Source: Candidatus Competibacteraceae bacterium (GTDB lineage: Bacteria > Pseudomonadota > Gammaproteobacteria > Competibacterales > Competibacteraceae). Taken from it: a DNA stretch of 64,000 nucleotides. The position numbers were made by a program, and so were the translations under genes. Below, piece by piece: positions 26,233 through 36,264 of this stretch. Each line of letters starts with the position of its first letter. Within the stretch, counting starts at the first letter, position 1. Under the pieces are notes generated by a model. It saw only the letters and a list, made by a program, of their open reading frames with translations. It was not told where the DNA came from and searched no databases. The stretch lies in assembly GCA_003989085.1 (NCBI GenBank), contig RXIV01000001.1, positions 186,001 through 250,000 on the forward strand. The letters run 5' to 3'.

Positions 26233-26299
26233 AGGCGCACATCTGAAATTTGGCTGGAAAACAGCACAATCCAGGACAACCTCCACCGGTACTTAACAT

Positions 26300-27526
26300 T
26301 TAGCCATAACGTCGAACCACATACTCCGCGACGATTTTCTGAAACTCAGCGGCGATGGTTTCGCCCTTCAAGGTCACGGTTTTTTCGCCATCCACATACA
26401 CCGGTGCTACCGGGATTTCACCCGTTCCTGGCAGGCTGATGCCAATATTGGCCTGTTTGCTCTCGCCGGGGCCGTTGACCACGCAGCCCATCACTGCCAC
26501 TTTCAACGCTTCAACACCGGGATAACGAGTGCGCCAGACGGGCATTTGCTCGCGCAAATAATCCTGAATCTGCCGGGCCAGTCGCTGAAAATAGTCGCTG
26601 CTGGTGCGTCCACAACCCGGACAAGCCGTCACCGCCGGGGTAAAGGAACGCAACCCCAGCGCTTGCAGAATTTCCTGGGCGACGATCACTTCCTGTGTGC
26701 GGCTGCCGCCCGGCTCCGGGGTCAGCGAAACCCGGATCGTGTCGCCGATGCCCTCCTGCAACAGCACCGCCAGCGCCGCCGTCGAAGCGACAATGCCCTT
26801 GCTGCCCATTCCAGCCTCGGTCAGGCCCAGATGCAATGGATAGTCACAGCGTACGGCCAGCTTGCGATAGACCGCGATCAAATCCTGCACTCCGCTCATC
26901 TTCACCGATAGGATGATTTTGTCATGGCCCAAGCCGAAGTCTTCAGCTTGCCGGGCGCTGTCCAGCGCCGATAGCACCATCGCTTCGTACATGACCTCAC
27001 TGGCGGGTTGTGGCTGCGCCAGAGCCGCGTTCTCATCCATCAACCGCGCCGCTAATGCCTGATCGAGGCTGCCCCAGTTCACCCCAATGCGTACCGGTTT
27101 ATCGTAGCGACAGGCGATTTCAATAATTGCAGCAAATTGCTCATCCTTTTTCTTGCCGCGCCCAACATTGCCCGGATTGATTCGGTATTTGTCCAACGCT
27201 TCAGCGCAAGCCGGATAGTGCGTCAATAACCGATGTCCATTGAAGTGAAAATCGCCAATCAGTGGTACGGTAACGCCTTGTGCAGCCAGGCCGTCGCGGA
27301 TGAGCGGAACCGCAGCAGCGGCAGCCTCATTATTCACCGTAATCCGCACCAGTTCCGAACCAGCCTGCGCTAGTTCTGCAATTTGCGTGACTGTTGATCC
27401 AATATCAGCGGTGTCGGTATTTGTCATGGACTGCACGATGATGGGCACAGCACCGCCGACCAAGACCGCGCCAATACGAACGGTGCTACAGGAACGGCGT
27501 GGCAGGGGAGCGGCAACAAGGGTCAT
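26300..27526 (-). CDS. ispG: 4-hydroxy-3-methylbut-2-enyl-diphosphate synthase
   Basis: About 408-residue 4Fe-4S enzyme of the MEP isoprenoid pathway converting MEcPP to HMBPP. Motifs include [37 protein letters not shown], the iron-sulfur CPGCGRTS and the later [20 protein letters not shown]. Length fits the bacterial form. ATG 27526 is chosen; GTG 27535 is possible. Monocistronic by position. Confidence 0.96.
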   Translation of the reverse strand: MTLVAAPLPRRSCSTVRIGAVLVGGAVPIIVQSMTNTDTADIGSTVTQIAELAQAGSELVRITVNNEAAAAAVPLIRDGLAAQGVTVPLIGDFHFNGHRLLTHYPACAEALDKYRINPGNVGRGKKKDEQFAAIIEIACRYDKPVRIGVNWGSLDQALAARLMDENAALAQPQPASEVMYEAMVLSALDSARQAEDFGLGHDKIILSVKMSGVQDLIAVYRKLAVRCDYPLHLGLTEAGMGSKGIVASTAALAVLLQEGIGDTIRVSLTPEPGGSRTQEVIVAQEILQALGLRSFTPAVTACPGCGRTSSDYFQRLARQIQDYLREQMPVWRTRYPGVEALKVAVMGCVVNGPGESKQANIGISLPGTGEIPVAPVYVDGEKTVTLKGETIAAEFQKIVAEYVVRRYG

Positions 27527-27674
27527 GGGCGTCACTCAGTAGGATGTGAATTTATTGGGTAAATTTAGTGCGCCCCGATTGCGGACACACGTTGATCAGG
27601 TATTGTTCAGTAACTTCATCAAGATAAGCAGTCAACATGGCATTAGTGGGCTTGGCAGTGGATGAATAGCCAGA

Positions 27675-28220
27675 TTAACGTAAAAATTCTCGACTGATTG
27701 CTCGAAATGAGTCGGTGCCTGCTTGGTGAAGCCACTCAAAAACCACCATTTCACGACTAACAATCCGCACGCCTTCAGATCGCATGCGATCCATCGCCAA
27801 TTCCACATCACGGGGCGAGCGTGAAGACACTGCGTCAGCGACTAGATAAACTTCCTTGCCCGTCGCCTGTAATTCCAGCGCGGTTTGCAATACGCAAACA
27901 TGCGATTCCACCCCGACCAGAATCCATTGCACCCGGCCACAGTTATCAATTCGCCGCATACAGTCCTGCTCGGCGGCACAGGAAAAATGGTTTTTTTCCA
28001 TGAACGCCTCTACCGGCAGCACATTTCGAATCGCTGCTACCGTTGGCCCCAACCCGCGTGGGTATTGTTCTGACGCCAGCACCGGGATTCTTAGCTGCTG
28101 GGCAATTTGAATCAGCAAAACGGCGTGAGCGACAGTTTGATCGGCTTGGTGAATCGCCGGCATCAGCCGCTCCTGAAAATCCACTACCAGCAAGGCTGAT
28201 GTTTCCGCTCTCAGCAACAT
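27675..28220 (-). CDS. Isochorismatase-family cysteine hydrolase (YcaC-like)
   Basis: 181-residue hydrolase of the isochorismatase superfamily. The triad is visible: Asp in LLVVDFQERL, Lys in MEKNHFSC and Cys in VGVESHVCVLQTALEL, with the preceding cis-peptide region. Substrate is unknown; nicotinamidase-like, ureidoacrylate-like and YcaC-like members all exist, and none is indicated by context. ATG 28220 follows GGAGGAG and is preferred over an upstream Met. Confidence 0.88.
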   Translation of the reverse strand: MLLRAETSALLVVDFQERLMPAIHQADQTVAHAVLLIQIAQQLRIPVLASEQYPRGLGPTVAAIRNVLPVEAFMEKNHFSCAAEQDCMRRIDNCGRVQWILVGVESHVCVLQTALELQATGKEVYLVADAVSSRSPRDVELAMDRMRSEGVRIVSREMVVFEWLHQAGTDSFRAISREFLR

Positions 28221-28261
28221 TGCATGTTCTCCTCCAGCGTAATTTCGTCCGATTGGGTGGG

Positions 28262-30256
28262 TCATTCCGCGATCAAGGTAATGCGTTCGTGAGGATTGCT
28301 GCCTTTCACTACCCGGGTCTGTAATCCTCGCCAGGCTGGGGCCAGCAAATCAGCCGGAGCGCGGGTTAACGGATCGTCTACCGCAAAGGTGAACAGGCTC
28401 ATGCGCGGTTCCAACTTTTGTTGGCTCACACTGCCGACCCAGATGAGCAGGCCGCTCCCTTGCAACTGCACTCCAATATCCCAGAAGCGCAGCAGCCAGC
28501 GGGTGTTCGGATCCTCGCCATAACGCACCATCGTCAGATCATCTTCGCTGCCTTCGTGGATTTGTGGCAGTACCGGCAATTCGCGCAATTGCACCTGCGG
28601 ACTCAAGCACAGCAGTATGCTCCGTAAACTCGGCGCTGCCGCCGGTTGCCAGCCCGTCTCTCGCAATCGCCGTTCCAGTTCCTCGCGAGGCGCTGCCCAT
28701 TGCAGTACAAAGTCCTGGCGGCGATTGCCCCGGAAATCCAGCCGTTGCTGCGGCAAACTCCGCCAGCCATCCTGAAACCATTGCTCGCGGCTCAGCGTTT
28801 GCACTACGGTTTGCAATTGATAGCGTTGCCGGTCGGCGTGAAAGTCAAGACTGACGTGCAGCAAATCGGTCGCCAGTAGGGCGATAAGACTATAGGCTAG
28901 CAGTCCTCGCCAGTGGATTGATGACGAGCTGGGATGGCGGCTATAGGCCACGCCCAGCGTCGTGACCCAGAGCAGTCCCAGGCATAACCCGGCCACGGTG
29001 TCGGTCAGCCAGTGGATGCCCAGATACAGCCGGGCGAAAGCGATGGGAACGATGATGAACGCCGCCCCCAGATAGATGATCCAGCGTCGGGCCAGCGGCA
29101 ATTCACGGGCAATCAGCACCGCAAGAAAGCCGAAAACCAGGGTGCTGAAGGTGGCGTGGCTGGACGGGAAGGAATAGCCGGGGACGCCTTGCGCGATTTC
29201 AGAAGGACTAGCCACCGGCAATAACCATTGGAACAGCAGATTGGTGGTCATGCCAAAACCGAGGGCCGCCAGCCAGTGCCAGGCCGCCGACCGGTTGCGC
29301 CGCCATAACAACCAGCCCAGCACAGCCAGACTGACCGGCAGCGTAACCGGATAGTCGCCCAGCTCGGTAGTGAACACCATCAGCGCATCGGCCCACGGAG
29401 TTCGCAGATCACCGAAAAAATGATAGAGGCTCTGATCCAGGCTGCTGGGCAATTGCTGACCGGCGGCGCTCAAGCTCAGGCTGATCAGCACCGCCCCGCC
29501 CAGCAGCAGCACCGCCAGCGTCGTCAATCCGCGCAATTCGCCTTGGGCTGGGTCCAGCAACGAGGCGCTGATCGGGCCGATGAAGCGCCGCCCTTGGCTC
29601 CACTGGTAGAAGCGTTGCAGCCAGTCCGTCGCATGGGCCTGAAATAGCCGCACCAGATGCCTGACCAGCCAGGTCGTAGTCCACAACACCACCAGCACGA
29701 TCACAATTAGCGCCGCCAGCCGGCCCGCCACACGTGCGGCGATCTCCAGCGATGCGCCAAAGGCCATGCCGGGCAGCAGATAGATCGGCGCCCACAAGAT
29801 GCCCGAAATGACATTGGCGATCATGAAGCTGCGCCAGGTCATGTCCATCATCCCGGCTACGGTGGGAATGGTGCCGCGCACCGGGCCGAAGAAGCGCCCG
29901 AACAGCACACTTTTGCCGCCGTGCTTGCGGAAAAATTCCTCGCTGCGGGTGATCATTTCCGGGTGTTTGGTGAATGGCCAGAGCCGGCGAATACGCTGGT
30001 GGAATACCTGTCCGATCCAGAAGCTGATGGCGTCGCCGATGATCGCGCCTGAGGTTGACCACCAGTAGGCGGTCCAGAAATCAACGTGACCCAGACCAAT
30101 CAACGCGCCCAGGCTGAACATGACCAGCGCGCCGGGGATGATCACGCCAACGATGGTCAACGACTCGGCCATCGCTGTAGTGAAGATAAAGGCGCTCATC
30201 CAGCCGGGATGCGAGGCAACCCAGGCCAGCAGGGTAGTGACGAATTCGGACTGCAT
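28262..30256 (-). CDS. DedA-PAP2 fusion membrane protein
   Basis: 664 residues in three parts. First, a DedA/SNARE-associated domain (about 1-190) with GALVMFSLGALIG, RKHGGKSVLFGRFFGPVR and PYxAG-like TIPTVAGM motifs, as in undecaprenyl-phosphate or phospholipid flippases. Second, a PAP2 phosphatase (about 250-420) with GYSFPSSHATFS and ARLYLGIHWLTD catalytic motifs. Third, an LssY-like soluble C-terminal region (about 450-664). The pair of flippase and phosphatase on one chain suggests turnover of undecaprenyl diphosphate or phosphatidate at the inner membrane. ATG 30256 is the likely start. Confidence 0.9.
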   Translation of the reverse strand: MQSEFVTTLLAWVASHPGWMSAFIFTTAMAESLTIVGVIIPGALVMFSLGALIGLGHVDFWTAYWWSTSGAIIGDAISFWIGQVFHQRIRRLWPFTKHPEMITRSEEFFRKHGGKSVLFGRFFGPVRGTIPTVAGMMDMTWRSFMIANVISGILWAPIYLLPGMAFGASLEIAARVAGRLAALIVIVLVVLWTTTWLVRHLVRLFQAHATDWLQRFYQWSQGRRFIGPISASLLDPAQGELRGLTTLAVLLLGGAVLISLSLSAAGQQLPSSLDQSLYHFFGDLRTPWADALMVFTTELGDYPVTLPVSLAVLGWLLWRRNRSAAWHWLAALGFGMTTNLLFQWLLPVASPSEIAQGVPGYSFPSSHATFSTLVFGFLAVLIARELPLARRWIIYLGAAFIIVPIAFARLYLGIHWLTDTVAGLCLGLLWVTTLGVAYSRHPSSSSIHWRGLLAYSLIALLATDLLHVSLDFHADRQRYQLQTVVQTLSREQWFQDGWRSLPQQRLDFRGNRRQDFVLQWAAPREELERRLRETGWQPAAAPSLRSILLCLSPQVQLRELPVLPQIHEGSEDDLTMVRYGEDPNTRWLLRFWDIGVQLQGSGLLIWVGSVSQQKLEPRMSLFTFAVDDPLTRAPADLLAPAWRGLQTRVVKGSNPHERITLIAE

Positions 30257-30419
30257 GAGAGGATTTGGGCGTTCTGCGGGCAAACGGTGAAATTCGGAAA
30301 GTCGCGGCAAGTATGATTGCGCACCGCCTGTTATGCCACAGCACCGCCTGATTTTGCCACCACGGAAACCGGCCAGGAGTATGGAAGGGCCAGATTGTCG
30401 AAGTCCGGCCCCGTTTGTT

Positions 30420-31754
30420 TTAGTCGGCGGTGACCCGGCTCTGCACTTGATTACGCCCGGCCTGTTTAGCCCGGTACATGGCTTGATCAGCCCAGCTCAG
30501 CAACTGAATGAACGTCTGGTCGGCATAATCAGTCAGCGCCGCCACCCCGATGCTGGCTGTTAGCGACACTACGCCGTGCTCGGTAGGAATCGGTTCGGCT
30601 GCCAGGGCCGCACACAACCGGCCAGCAATGTTCATCGCAGTCAATAAGGTGGTTTCCGGCAGCAGCATTACAAATTCCTCACCGCCGTACCGGGCCAGCA
30701 GATCGACCCGTCGCAACTTGTCGCGCATGATCCGGGACACTATCCGCAGCACCTCATCGCCGGTTGGGTGACCATACGTGTCGTTGATGTGTTTAAAATG
30801 GTCGATGTCCAGCATCAGCAGCGCCAGTGGGCGACCGTAGCGCCGGCTGCGCTCAAATTCCTGATGGGCCCGTTTGAAAAAGTGCCGCCGGTTGATCAGC
30901 CCGGTCAATGGATCCTGGGTCGACAGCCGCCGCAAGGACTCTTCCATTCGTTTGCGCGCCGTGATGTCTATCATCATGAGCAGCGTTCCGGTATAGCGAC
31001 CATCTCCATCCATGATCGGATTGGTCGAGCACAGCGCCCAAATCTTGCCGCCATCTTTGCGCTTGAGTCGGCAATCGGACTGCCCGGCGATTCCTGTACG
31101 GCAACGTTCCAGATTGGCGACAATGACGGCGTGCCACGCTTTATCCATGAATTCCAACAGTGATTTCCCCAACATCACTTCAGTCGGATAACCCAGCATT
31201 TCGGTGATGCGGGCATTGGTGAAGGTGGTGCGGTAGTCCAGATCAATCAGCCAGATGCCTTCCTGGGCGGTTTGAACAATGCGTCGGTAGCGTTCTTCAC
31301 TGTCTTGCAAGGCTTTCTCGGCATGGCGTTGCTCGGTGATGTCGCAGCCCACCAATTGCAGTTCAACCAGCACGTTGTTTTCATCAAGGATCGCCTGGTT
31401 GGTCCACTGCATCCAGCGCACCATGCCATCGGCCCGGATCGCTCGATGTTCGTGAGTGATCAGCGGTTGATCGACGCCGCAGGTGGCAAGCCACGCCAGA
31501 ATGTCAGCCTGATCTTCCTCTGGAACCGTCGCGATGAAACTGCTGGACAGCATTTCGTCATAGGAACGGCCAAAGTAGCGGCAGTACGCTTCGTTGACGA
31601 AAGTCAGCGTCCCACTCGGCAACAATCGGCAAATCAGGGCGGTCTGATTCTCCACCACCGCTTGATAGCGAGCCTCGCTGAGTTTCAATAAATCCTCAGT
31701 GCTTTCATCGTTGGCCGGGCGGCGCTCGGCTAGCGCCACCACCAATTTCGCCAT
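30420..31754 (-). CDS. PAS-PAS-GGDEF diguanylate cyclase
   Basis: About 444 residues. Two PAS domains (about 27-145 and 150-270; MVRWMQWTNQAILDENN, GCDITEQRH, MMIDITARKRMEES) lead to a GGDEF domain with DPLTGLINRRHFF and RYGGEEF. An RRVD inhibitory site lies five residues before GGEEF, so it should be an active, product-inhibited cyclase. The start is uncertain: ATG 31754 avoids overlap with the upstream XRE gene, whereas earlier in-frame starts overlap it. It is likely co-transcribed with the XRE gene. Confidence 0.9.
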   Translation of the reverse strand: MAKLVVALAERRPANDESTEDLLKLSEARYQAVVENQTALICRLLPSGTLTFVNEAYCRYFGRSYDEMLSSSFIATVPEEDQADILAWLATCGVDQPLITHEHRAIRADGMVRWMQWTNQAILDENNVLVELQLVGCDITEQRHAEKALQDSEERYRRIVQTAQEGIWLIDLDYRTTFTNARITEMLGYPTEVMLGKSLLEFMDKAWHAVIVANLERCRTGIAGQSDCRLKRKDGGKIWALCSTNPIMDGDGRYTGTLLMMIDITARKRMEESLRRLSTQDPLTGLINRRHFFKRAHQEFERSRRYGRPLALLMLDIDHFKHINDTYGHPTGDEVLRIVSRIMRDKLRRVDLLARYGGEEFVMLLPETTLLTAMNIAGRLCAALAAEPIPTEHGVVSLTASIGVAALTDYADQTFIQLLSWADQAMYRAKQAGRNQVQSRVTAD

Positions 31755-31809
31755 CCAGCGGTGTAAAATCTGTAGTACCGTTCGTGATCTCACCAGGCTT
31801 TCCGCTAGA

Positions 31810-32202
31810 TTAATCGATGGCGCTACAGTCAAGCAGTGTCCGACGCTTTCGTACCCACTCAGCATTGCGCACCTTGTGTACCAGTATCGCCAGTTCTTCA
31901 TCGGGCGCTTCTCCAAGACTACGGATTAATTCAGCAAAAAGAATAGGCCGTTGTATAATAATTTCACGAATATCGCGAGATACCTTGCCCGCCATCGCTA
32001 ATAGCAGATCGGTATCTTCTCCCAGGTCCATTGCTAATCGCCGCACCATAGCTTCGGATGGCGGTGAGGTTTCACCGCGTTCGATTTTGCTTAGGTAGCC
32101 GGGTTCTACGCCAATACGTTGTGCGGTTTGCCGAATGGAGTAACGCAGATTGGCTTCACGCCGCCGTTCACGAACCTGCCGGGCATAAATTCCGAAACCC
32201 AT
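31810..32202 (-). CDS. XRE-family helix-turn-helix regulator
   Basis: 130 residues. The N-terminal HTH (about 5-65) has SIRQTAQRIGVEPGYLSKIE and RGETSPPSEAMVRRLA, typical of Cro/C1-type DNA binding. The C-terminal half (VSRDIREIIIQRPILFAELI) is a helical tail of unknown role. AAGGTGG lies 6 bases before ATG 32202. It sits between the NtrC-type regulator gene and a diguanylate cyclase gene, all on the same strand, and may be part of the same regulatory unit. Confidence 0.85.
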   Translation of the reverse strand: MGFGIYARQVRERRREANLRYSIRQTAQRIGVEPGYLSKIERGETSPPSEAMVRRLAMDLGEDTDLLLAMAGKVSRDIREIIIQRPILFAELIRSLGEAPDEELAILVHKVRNAEWVRKRRTLLDCSAID

Positions 32203-32329
32203 GATTTCCACCTTTGAGTGATTGTTTTTGTTCAAACGTTCGATGCTTGATTGCAAATCCGGCTGGCGCCGAAATCAGCATGAACGAAAAACCACTAATC
32301 ATTTGGGGAATAGCAAGGTTCAAGCCAAC

Positions 32330-32345
32330 TGCAAAGGCAGTGGCA
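32330..32345 (-). promoter_or_regulatory. Possible sigma-54 promoter for the xre-cyclase genes
   Basis: On the minus strand TGCCACTGCCTTTGCA carries the -12 part (TTTGCA) and the correct spacing, but TGCCAC deviates from TGGCAC at the normally invariant second G. It would start transcription near 32320, about 118 bases before the XRE gene. The gene for a sigma-54 activator lies directly upstream, with tandem palindromes about 150 bases upstream of the site. Confidence 0.3.
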
Positions 32346-32464
32346 GCTGCCGATCGCTGGAATATTGATGGCAGTAAACTACTTGATTATCAATAAGATA
32401 AAAAATACGCAGTGAGGCAATGCAGAAGGGAGAAGCGGAAGGTACAGGGTGGGAAATGAAAATT

Positions 32465-32503
32465 TTGAAACAGGGCCATTTCAACGTGTTTCACACTGAA
32501 ACA
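32465..32503. promoter_or_regulatory. Tandem inverted repeats, candidate enhancer site for the adjacent NtrC-type regulator
   Basis: TTGAAA (32465-32470) and TTTCAA (32479-32484) form one inverted repeat. Two bases on, TGTTTCA-CAC-TGAAACA (32487-32503) is a perfect 17-base palindrome. The half-site TGAAACA occurs three times in 38 bases, once inverted. The second palindrome includes the stop codon of the response-regulator gene. Spacing to the -24/-12-like site (about 150 bases) suits an enhancer-binding protein; autoregulation or terminator action are alternatives. Confidence 0.45.
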
Positions 32504-33906
32504 TCAGGGTCTCTAACGGATTCCAACTGCAAGCAATACTCTTTCATGCGCCGCCATAGGGTTGTACGGCTGATTTTTAATGCCTGGGCCACTTGGGTCA
32601 GATTGCCTTGATGAAGATCAAGCAGTCGCTTGATTTGGGTGCGTTCTATCAATTGTGGCTTTGATAGACCAGTTGATTCCACCATCGAGACCGGAAACCA
32701 TTCGCCATCTTGAATCTGGTTGCCAGGACTAAGAATCATGGCTCGCTCAATCAGGTTTTCCAGTTCCCGCACATTGCCAGGATAATCATAACTGCATAGG
32801 CTTTGCATGGCTTCAGCGCTGAAGTCAGTGATCGACAGATTCAGTTTTCGACACTGCTTTGCCAAACAGTGTTGAGCGAGAGAGGGAATGTCGTCCATGC
32901 GTTCCCGCAACGGGGGGATATGAATAGGAAACACGTTGATCCGGTAATATAAATCAGCCCGAAATTGGCCGTTTTCAACGGCCACCTGCAAGTTTTTATT
33001 GGTAGCGGCAATGATCCGCACATCTACCTGACGAGTCTCATTTTCGCCAAGCCGGCGGAACTTGCCTTCCTGGAGGATATGTAACAGCTTGACTTGCAAC
33101 GCTGGATTCATTTCGCTGATTTCATCTAGAAATAGGGTTCCGCCATGAGCGGCTTCAAACAGCCCCTTACGATCTTGGGTGGCTCCGGTGAATGCGCCGC
33201 GCTTGTGACCGAACAGTTCGCTCTCTAGCAGGGCTTCCGGGAGCGCACCGCAATTTTGCTCGATAAATAATCGATCATGGCGTGGACTACAGTGGTGAAT
33301 ATAGCGGGCTAGCAAGGTTTTTCCGACCCCGGTTTCACCAGTCAACAGAATGGATACCGGACTATTAATAACCTGGTTCACCGTGGCGATTACTTGTCGC
33401 ATCGCCTCACTTTGCCCGATGATTCTAATATTCTGTAGCTCCATATCAACTTCACGCCGCAGGAAAGTGTTTTCGTCACTTAGTCGAGCATTAATAATTT
33501 GCAGTTCCTTGATCAATCGCTGATTTTCCAAGACAATCTCATAGCTCTCCAATGCCCTCTTAACTGTGACCCGGAGTGCCTGACGTTCCCACGGTTTGGT
33601 AATGTACTGATAGATATGGCCCTGATTGATGGCTTCAATGAGCGCAGCCGTATCGGTGTAGCCGGTCAGGATGATGCGGATGGTATTTGGATTGATCAGG
33701 AGGGCTTTTGCCAGTAGTTCCACACCGGTCATTTCAGGCATGCGCTGATCAGCGAGAATCAGCGCAATATCCTGCTTTGCAAGAATATCCAGTGCCTCGG
33801 TCCCGCTGGAGGTGGTGAAAATTTCATAATCCTGCATAAAAGTCAGGGTGAGACTACGCAGGATTTCTTTTTCATCGTCAACGATAAGCAGGCTGTGACG
33901 TTTCAT
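32491..33906 (-). CDS. NtrC-family sigma-54-dependent response regulator
   Basis: 471 residues. The receiver domain (about 1-120) has the acidic pair VDDE, phosphoacceptor Asp53 in [11 protein letters not shown], and GYTD and TKPWE. The AAA+ domain (about 165-390) has Walker A GETGVGKT, the GAFTGA sigma-54-contact loop, LFLDEISEM (Walker B) and the arginine-finger region. The C-terminal Fis-type HTH has [21 protein letters not shown]. It follows the CHASE2 kinase gene by 9 bases and is its probable partner. Confidence 0.95.
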   Translation of the reverse strand: MKRHSLLIVDDEKEILRSLTLTFMQDYEIFTTSSGTEALDILAKQDIALILADQRMPEMTGVELLAKALLINPNTIRIILTGYTDTAALIEAINQGHIYQYITKPWERQALRVTVKRALESYEIVLENQRLIKELQIINARLSDENTFLRREVDMELQNIRIIGQSEAMRQVIATVNQVINSPVSILLTGETGVGKTLLARYIHHCSPRHDRLFIEQNCGALPEALLESELFGHKRGAFTGATQDRKGLFEAAHGGTLFLDEISEMNPALQVKLLHILQEGKFRRLGENETRQVDVRIIAATNKNLQVAVENGQFRADLYYRINVFPIHIPPLRERMDDIPSLAQHCLAKQCRKLNLSITDFSAEAMQSLCSYDYPGNVRELENLIERAMILSPGNQIQDGEWFPVSMVESTGLSKPQLIERTQIKRLLDLHQGNLTQVAQALKISRTTLWRRMKEYCLQLESVRDPDVSV

Positions 33907-33915
33907 GAAATTTTC

Positions 33916-35991
33916 CTATAGATGGCGCACTGGTAATTCAATTGTCAGTGTGGTTCCTTCGTTTATTTTACTTTTTACCAGCATTTTACCACCGTGCCTT
34001 TCAATAATTCCGTAGCTGATACTAAGACCCAGTCCAGTCCCTGATCCTATTGGTTTAGTGGTGAAAAACGGATCAAAAATCCGGGCCAAGTTACTTTCAG
34101 AAATGCCAATGCCGTTATCCTGAATGTGGATGCTGACCTGAGTAGCCTCCGCCTCCGTTTCGGTCTTGATCCAGACTTCGCCTCGGCCAGGAATCGCCTG
34201 TGCCGCATTTTGCAGCAGATTCATGAACACCTGATTAATTTGTCCAGGATAGCATTCTACTCTCGGTAAGTTGCCATAGTCGCGGTGAACCGTAATTCGA
34301 TTTTGGTATTCTTTAGCCAATAGGCTTAGTGTTGATTCCAGCCCATCGTGCAAATCAGCCGCCATCAAACCCAGATCATCAGTCCGTGAAAAAACTCGCA
34401 AATCCAGTACGATTTTTTTGATCCGTTCGGTACCTTCCTTGCAACTGCTAATCAACTCCCGCAGGGTTTGCAGCAGGCTTTCCACGTAAGCAGCGTTGGG
34501 TCGATCGACCTGATCAGAAAAATGACCGGATTCGCTATAAACTTTAATGATACTCGCCAAGTTTTCTGCATATTCTTCAATGAATTCCAGATTGCTGTGA
34601 ATATAGCTGGTGGGATTGTTCAGTTCGTGGGCTACACCAGCCACCAGCAAGCCTAGCGAGGCCATTTTTTCTGATTGAATCAACTGCTCCTGAGTACGAG
34701 TCAATTCCTGATAGGCGGTCTCCAGTTGCTGATGGCGCTGGCTGAGTTCCTGATGGATTAAGGATAGCTCTTGGGTACGCTCAGTGATTTTGCTTTCCAG
34801 ATCGCGGTTAAGGTCTTCCAGCAGACGGCGGCGATCCTGCTCGACCCGCTGTACTCGCGCCAGCAGATGACCACCATACACAAGAATCAGAGCCAGTATG
34901 CCGGAAATTACCGGAAGCCATATACTAGCCTGGCTAAAAATCAGTAGGGCAGTGGCAAAGAATAACCCGGCTAGAATGAGAGTTACGATTAAGCCGGTGA
35001 GTGGCCTAAGTCTGATCAGAGTCAGGCTGGCGATTGACGTGAGCAACACGAGTAATAGGGATTGCATGGGTTGACTCAACTCAGTCACAAAACGCCCCTC
35101 CAACAGATTGCTAATGATATTAGCCTGAATTTCTACTCCGGCAGCCGGTTGCTGCGAAATCCATGAAAACGGTGTAAGAAAGGTATCTCCCGATAAGCGT
35201 TGCGGTTCAGGAATTGCTTCCAGTGACCGACCAATGAGAACAATTTTACCACTGAAAGTCCCTGGAGGCAGTAACCGTGCATAATTCAGTGCTTGGTAAT
35301 ACGATACCGTTTTAACTGTTTTCGGTGGTCCTGGGTAATTAATTAGCAGGTCTTTTAATAAATCTTTCTGGCTGAACCGCTGAAATCCTGGCGTAGTTTT
35401 ATGGGTTACAGCAGGATTTTCAAGATAACGTCGGACGATCTGCAAGGCAAATGACGGCATATCTGGGGCTAGAATCCGTGTGCGTCGCACGATACCATCG
35501 GCGTCAATCCGAATCAGTGGATTACCGACTGCGGCTACATTCCGAAAGACCGGCAGCGGATCAATCCGTAGCGTGTAGCGATACAGCGGATCATTTTCAA
35601 GCGCCAGGGCGCTGACTAGAACAGTGTTACCGACTTCCTGCAACGCATCCGTTAGCGCCTGATCTTCCGCTGGGTCGGAAGGTTCAGAAAACAGAATATC
35701 AATACCAATCACTTTAGCGCCAGCTTGATGAAGTTGCCGGATCAGCTGAGCGTGGAGACTGCGCAGCCACGGCCATTGTTGCTTGATTTCGACCATTGAC
35801 GATTCATCAATAGCGACAATCACGATTTGGCTAGATGCAGGTAATGAGCCACGCAGAGTAAAGAGCAGATCGAGTCCTTTGAGTTCGATCAGTGAAAAAA
35901 ACGCCAGATTGCCGATCAGAGTCGTTATGCCGAAGGTGACGATTGCAATAATCACCGTCGGCAGAAGCAATGGTGCCTGGAACTTGGGCAA
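33916..35991 (-). CDS. CHASE2-domain sensor histidine kinase
   Basis: 691 residues. One N-terminal transmembrane helix (about 10-32) is followed by a periplasmic CHASE2 domain (about 38-310; [79 protein letters not shown]). Three further membrane helices (about 315-385), a coiled coil (about 395-450) and a kinase core follow. The core has H-box [10 protein letters not shown]-box [25 protein letters not shown] and [14 protein letters not shown]2 is thought to sense envelope signals. It begins 12 bases after the 77-residue gene. Confidence 0.94.
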   Translation of the reverse strand: MPKFQAPLLLPTVIIAIVTFGITTLIGNLAFFSLIELKGLDLLFTLRGSLPASSQIVIVAIDESSMVEIKQQWPWLRSLHAQLIRQLHQAGAKVIGIDILFSEPSDPAEDQALTDALQEVGNTVLVSALALENDPLYRYTLRIDPLPVFRNVAAVGNPLIRIDADGIVRRTRILAPDMPSFALQIVRRYLENPAVTHKTTPGFQRFSQKDLLKDLLINYPGPPKTVKTVSYYQALNYARLLPPGTFSGKIVLIGRSLEAIPEPQRLSGDTFLTPFSWISQQPAAGVEIQANIISNLLEGRFVTELSQPMQSLLLVLLTSIASLTLIRLRPLTGLIVTLILAGLFFATALLIFSQASIWLPVISGILALILVYGGHLLARVQRVEQDRRRLLEDLNRDLESKITERTQELSLIHQELSQRHQQLETAYQELTRTQEQLIQSEKMASLGLLVAGVAHELNNPTSYIHSNLEFIEEYAENLASIIKVYSESGHFSDQVDRPNAAYVESLLQTLRELISSCKEGTERIKKIVLDLRVFSRTDDLGLMAADLHDGLESTLSLLAKEYQNRITVHRDYGNLPRVECYPGQINQVFMNLLQNAAQAIPGRGEVWIKTETEAEATQVSIHIQDNGIGISESNLARIFDPFFTTKPIGSGTGLGLSISYGIIERHGGKMLVKSKINEGTTLTIELPVRHL

Positions 35992-36003
35992 GGTTTTATC
36001 CGG

Positions 36004-36237
36004 TCAGCAGGGCACCCATATCCATTGCCCATTGATAAATTTATAACATAGACCGGTTGTGGTGTTGCGAAGGAGAACATCATTTTCTTGGATTGCATCG
36101 GTTTTCAACCGAAGAACCTGTTTTTTGCCAGTCCCGTCAGTCATCACCATCAGAATGGTATTGGAAGCGATCTCTGCCAGATTCTCGGATGAAGCCTCTT
36201 CTTCAAATTCAAGCGTTGTAGTGGTAATAATTGCCAT
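36004..36237 (-). CDS. Small protein of unknown function in the CHASE2/FecR operon
   Basis: 77 residues, not recognised. The N terminus is Thr-rich (AIITTTTLEFEEEASSENLA) and acidic, the middle is strand-like with GKKQVLRLKTDAIQENDVLL, and the end is aromatic (CYKFINGQWIWVPC) with two Cys residues. No signal peptide or membrane segment is evident. AAGGAG 9 bases before ATG and 12-27-base gaps to both neighbours argue for a real gene. It may be a peptide signal, a modified substrate or an adaptor between barrel and kinase; nothing in the sequence decides. Confidence 0.75.
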   Translation of the reverse strand: MAIITTTTLEFEEEASSENLAEIASNTILMVMTDGTGKKQVLRLKTDAIQENDVLLRNTTTGLCYKFINGQWIWVPC

Positions 36238-36264
36238 TGTTCATATCTCCTTTGCATGACGTGG

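Noticed and set aside
32214..32396. 60-codon plus-strand frame between xre and the response-regulator gene
   Set aside because: Overlaps the xre leader and has no recognisable sequence or ribosome site.
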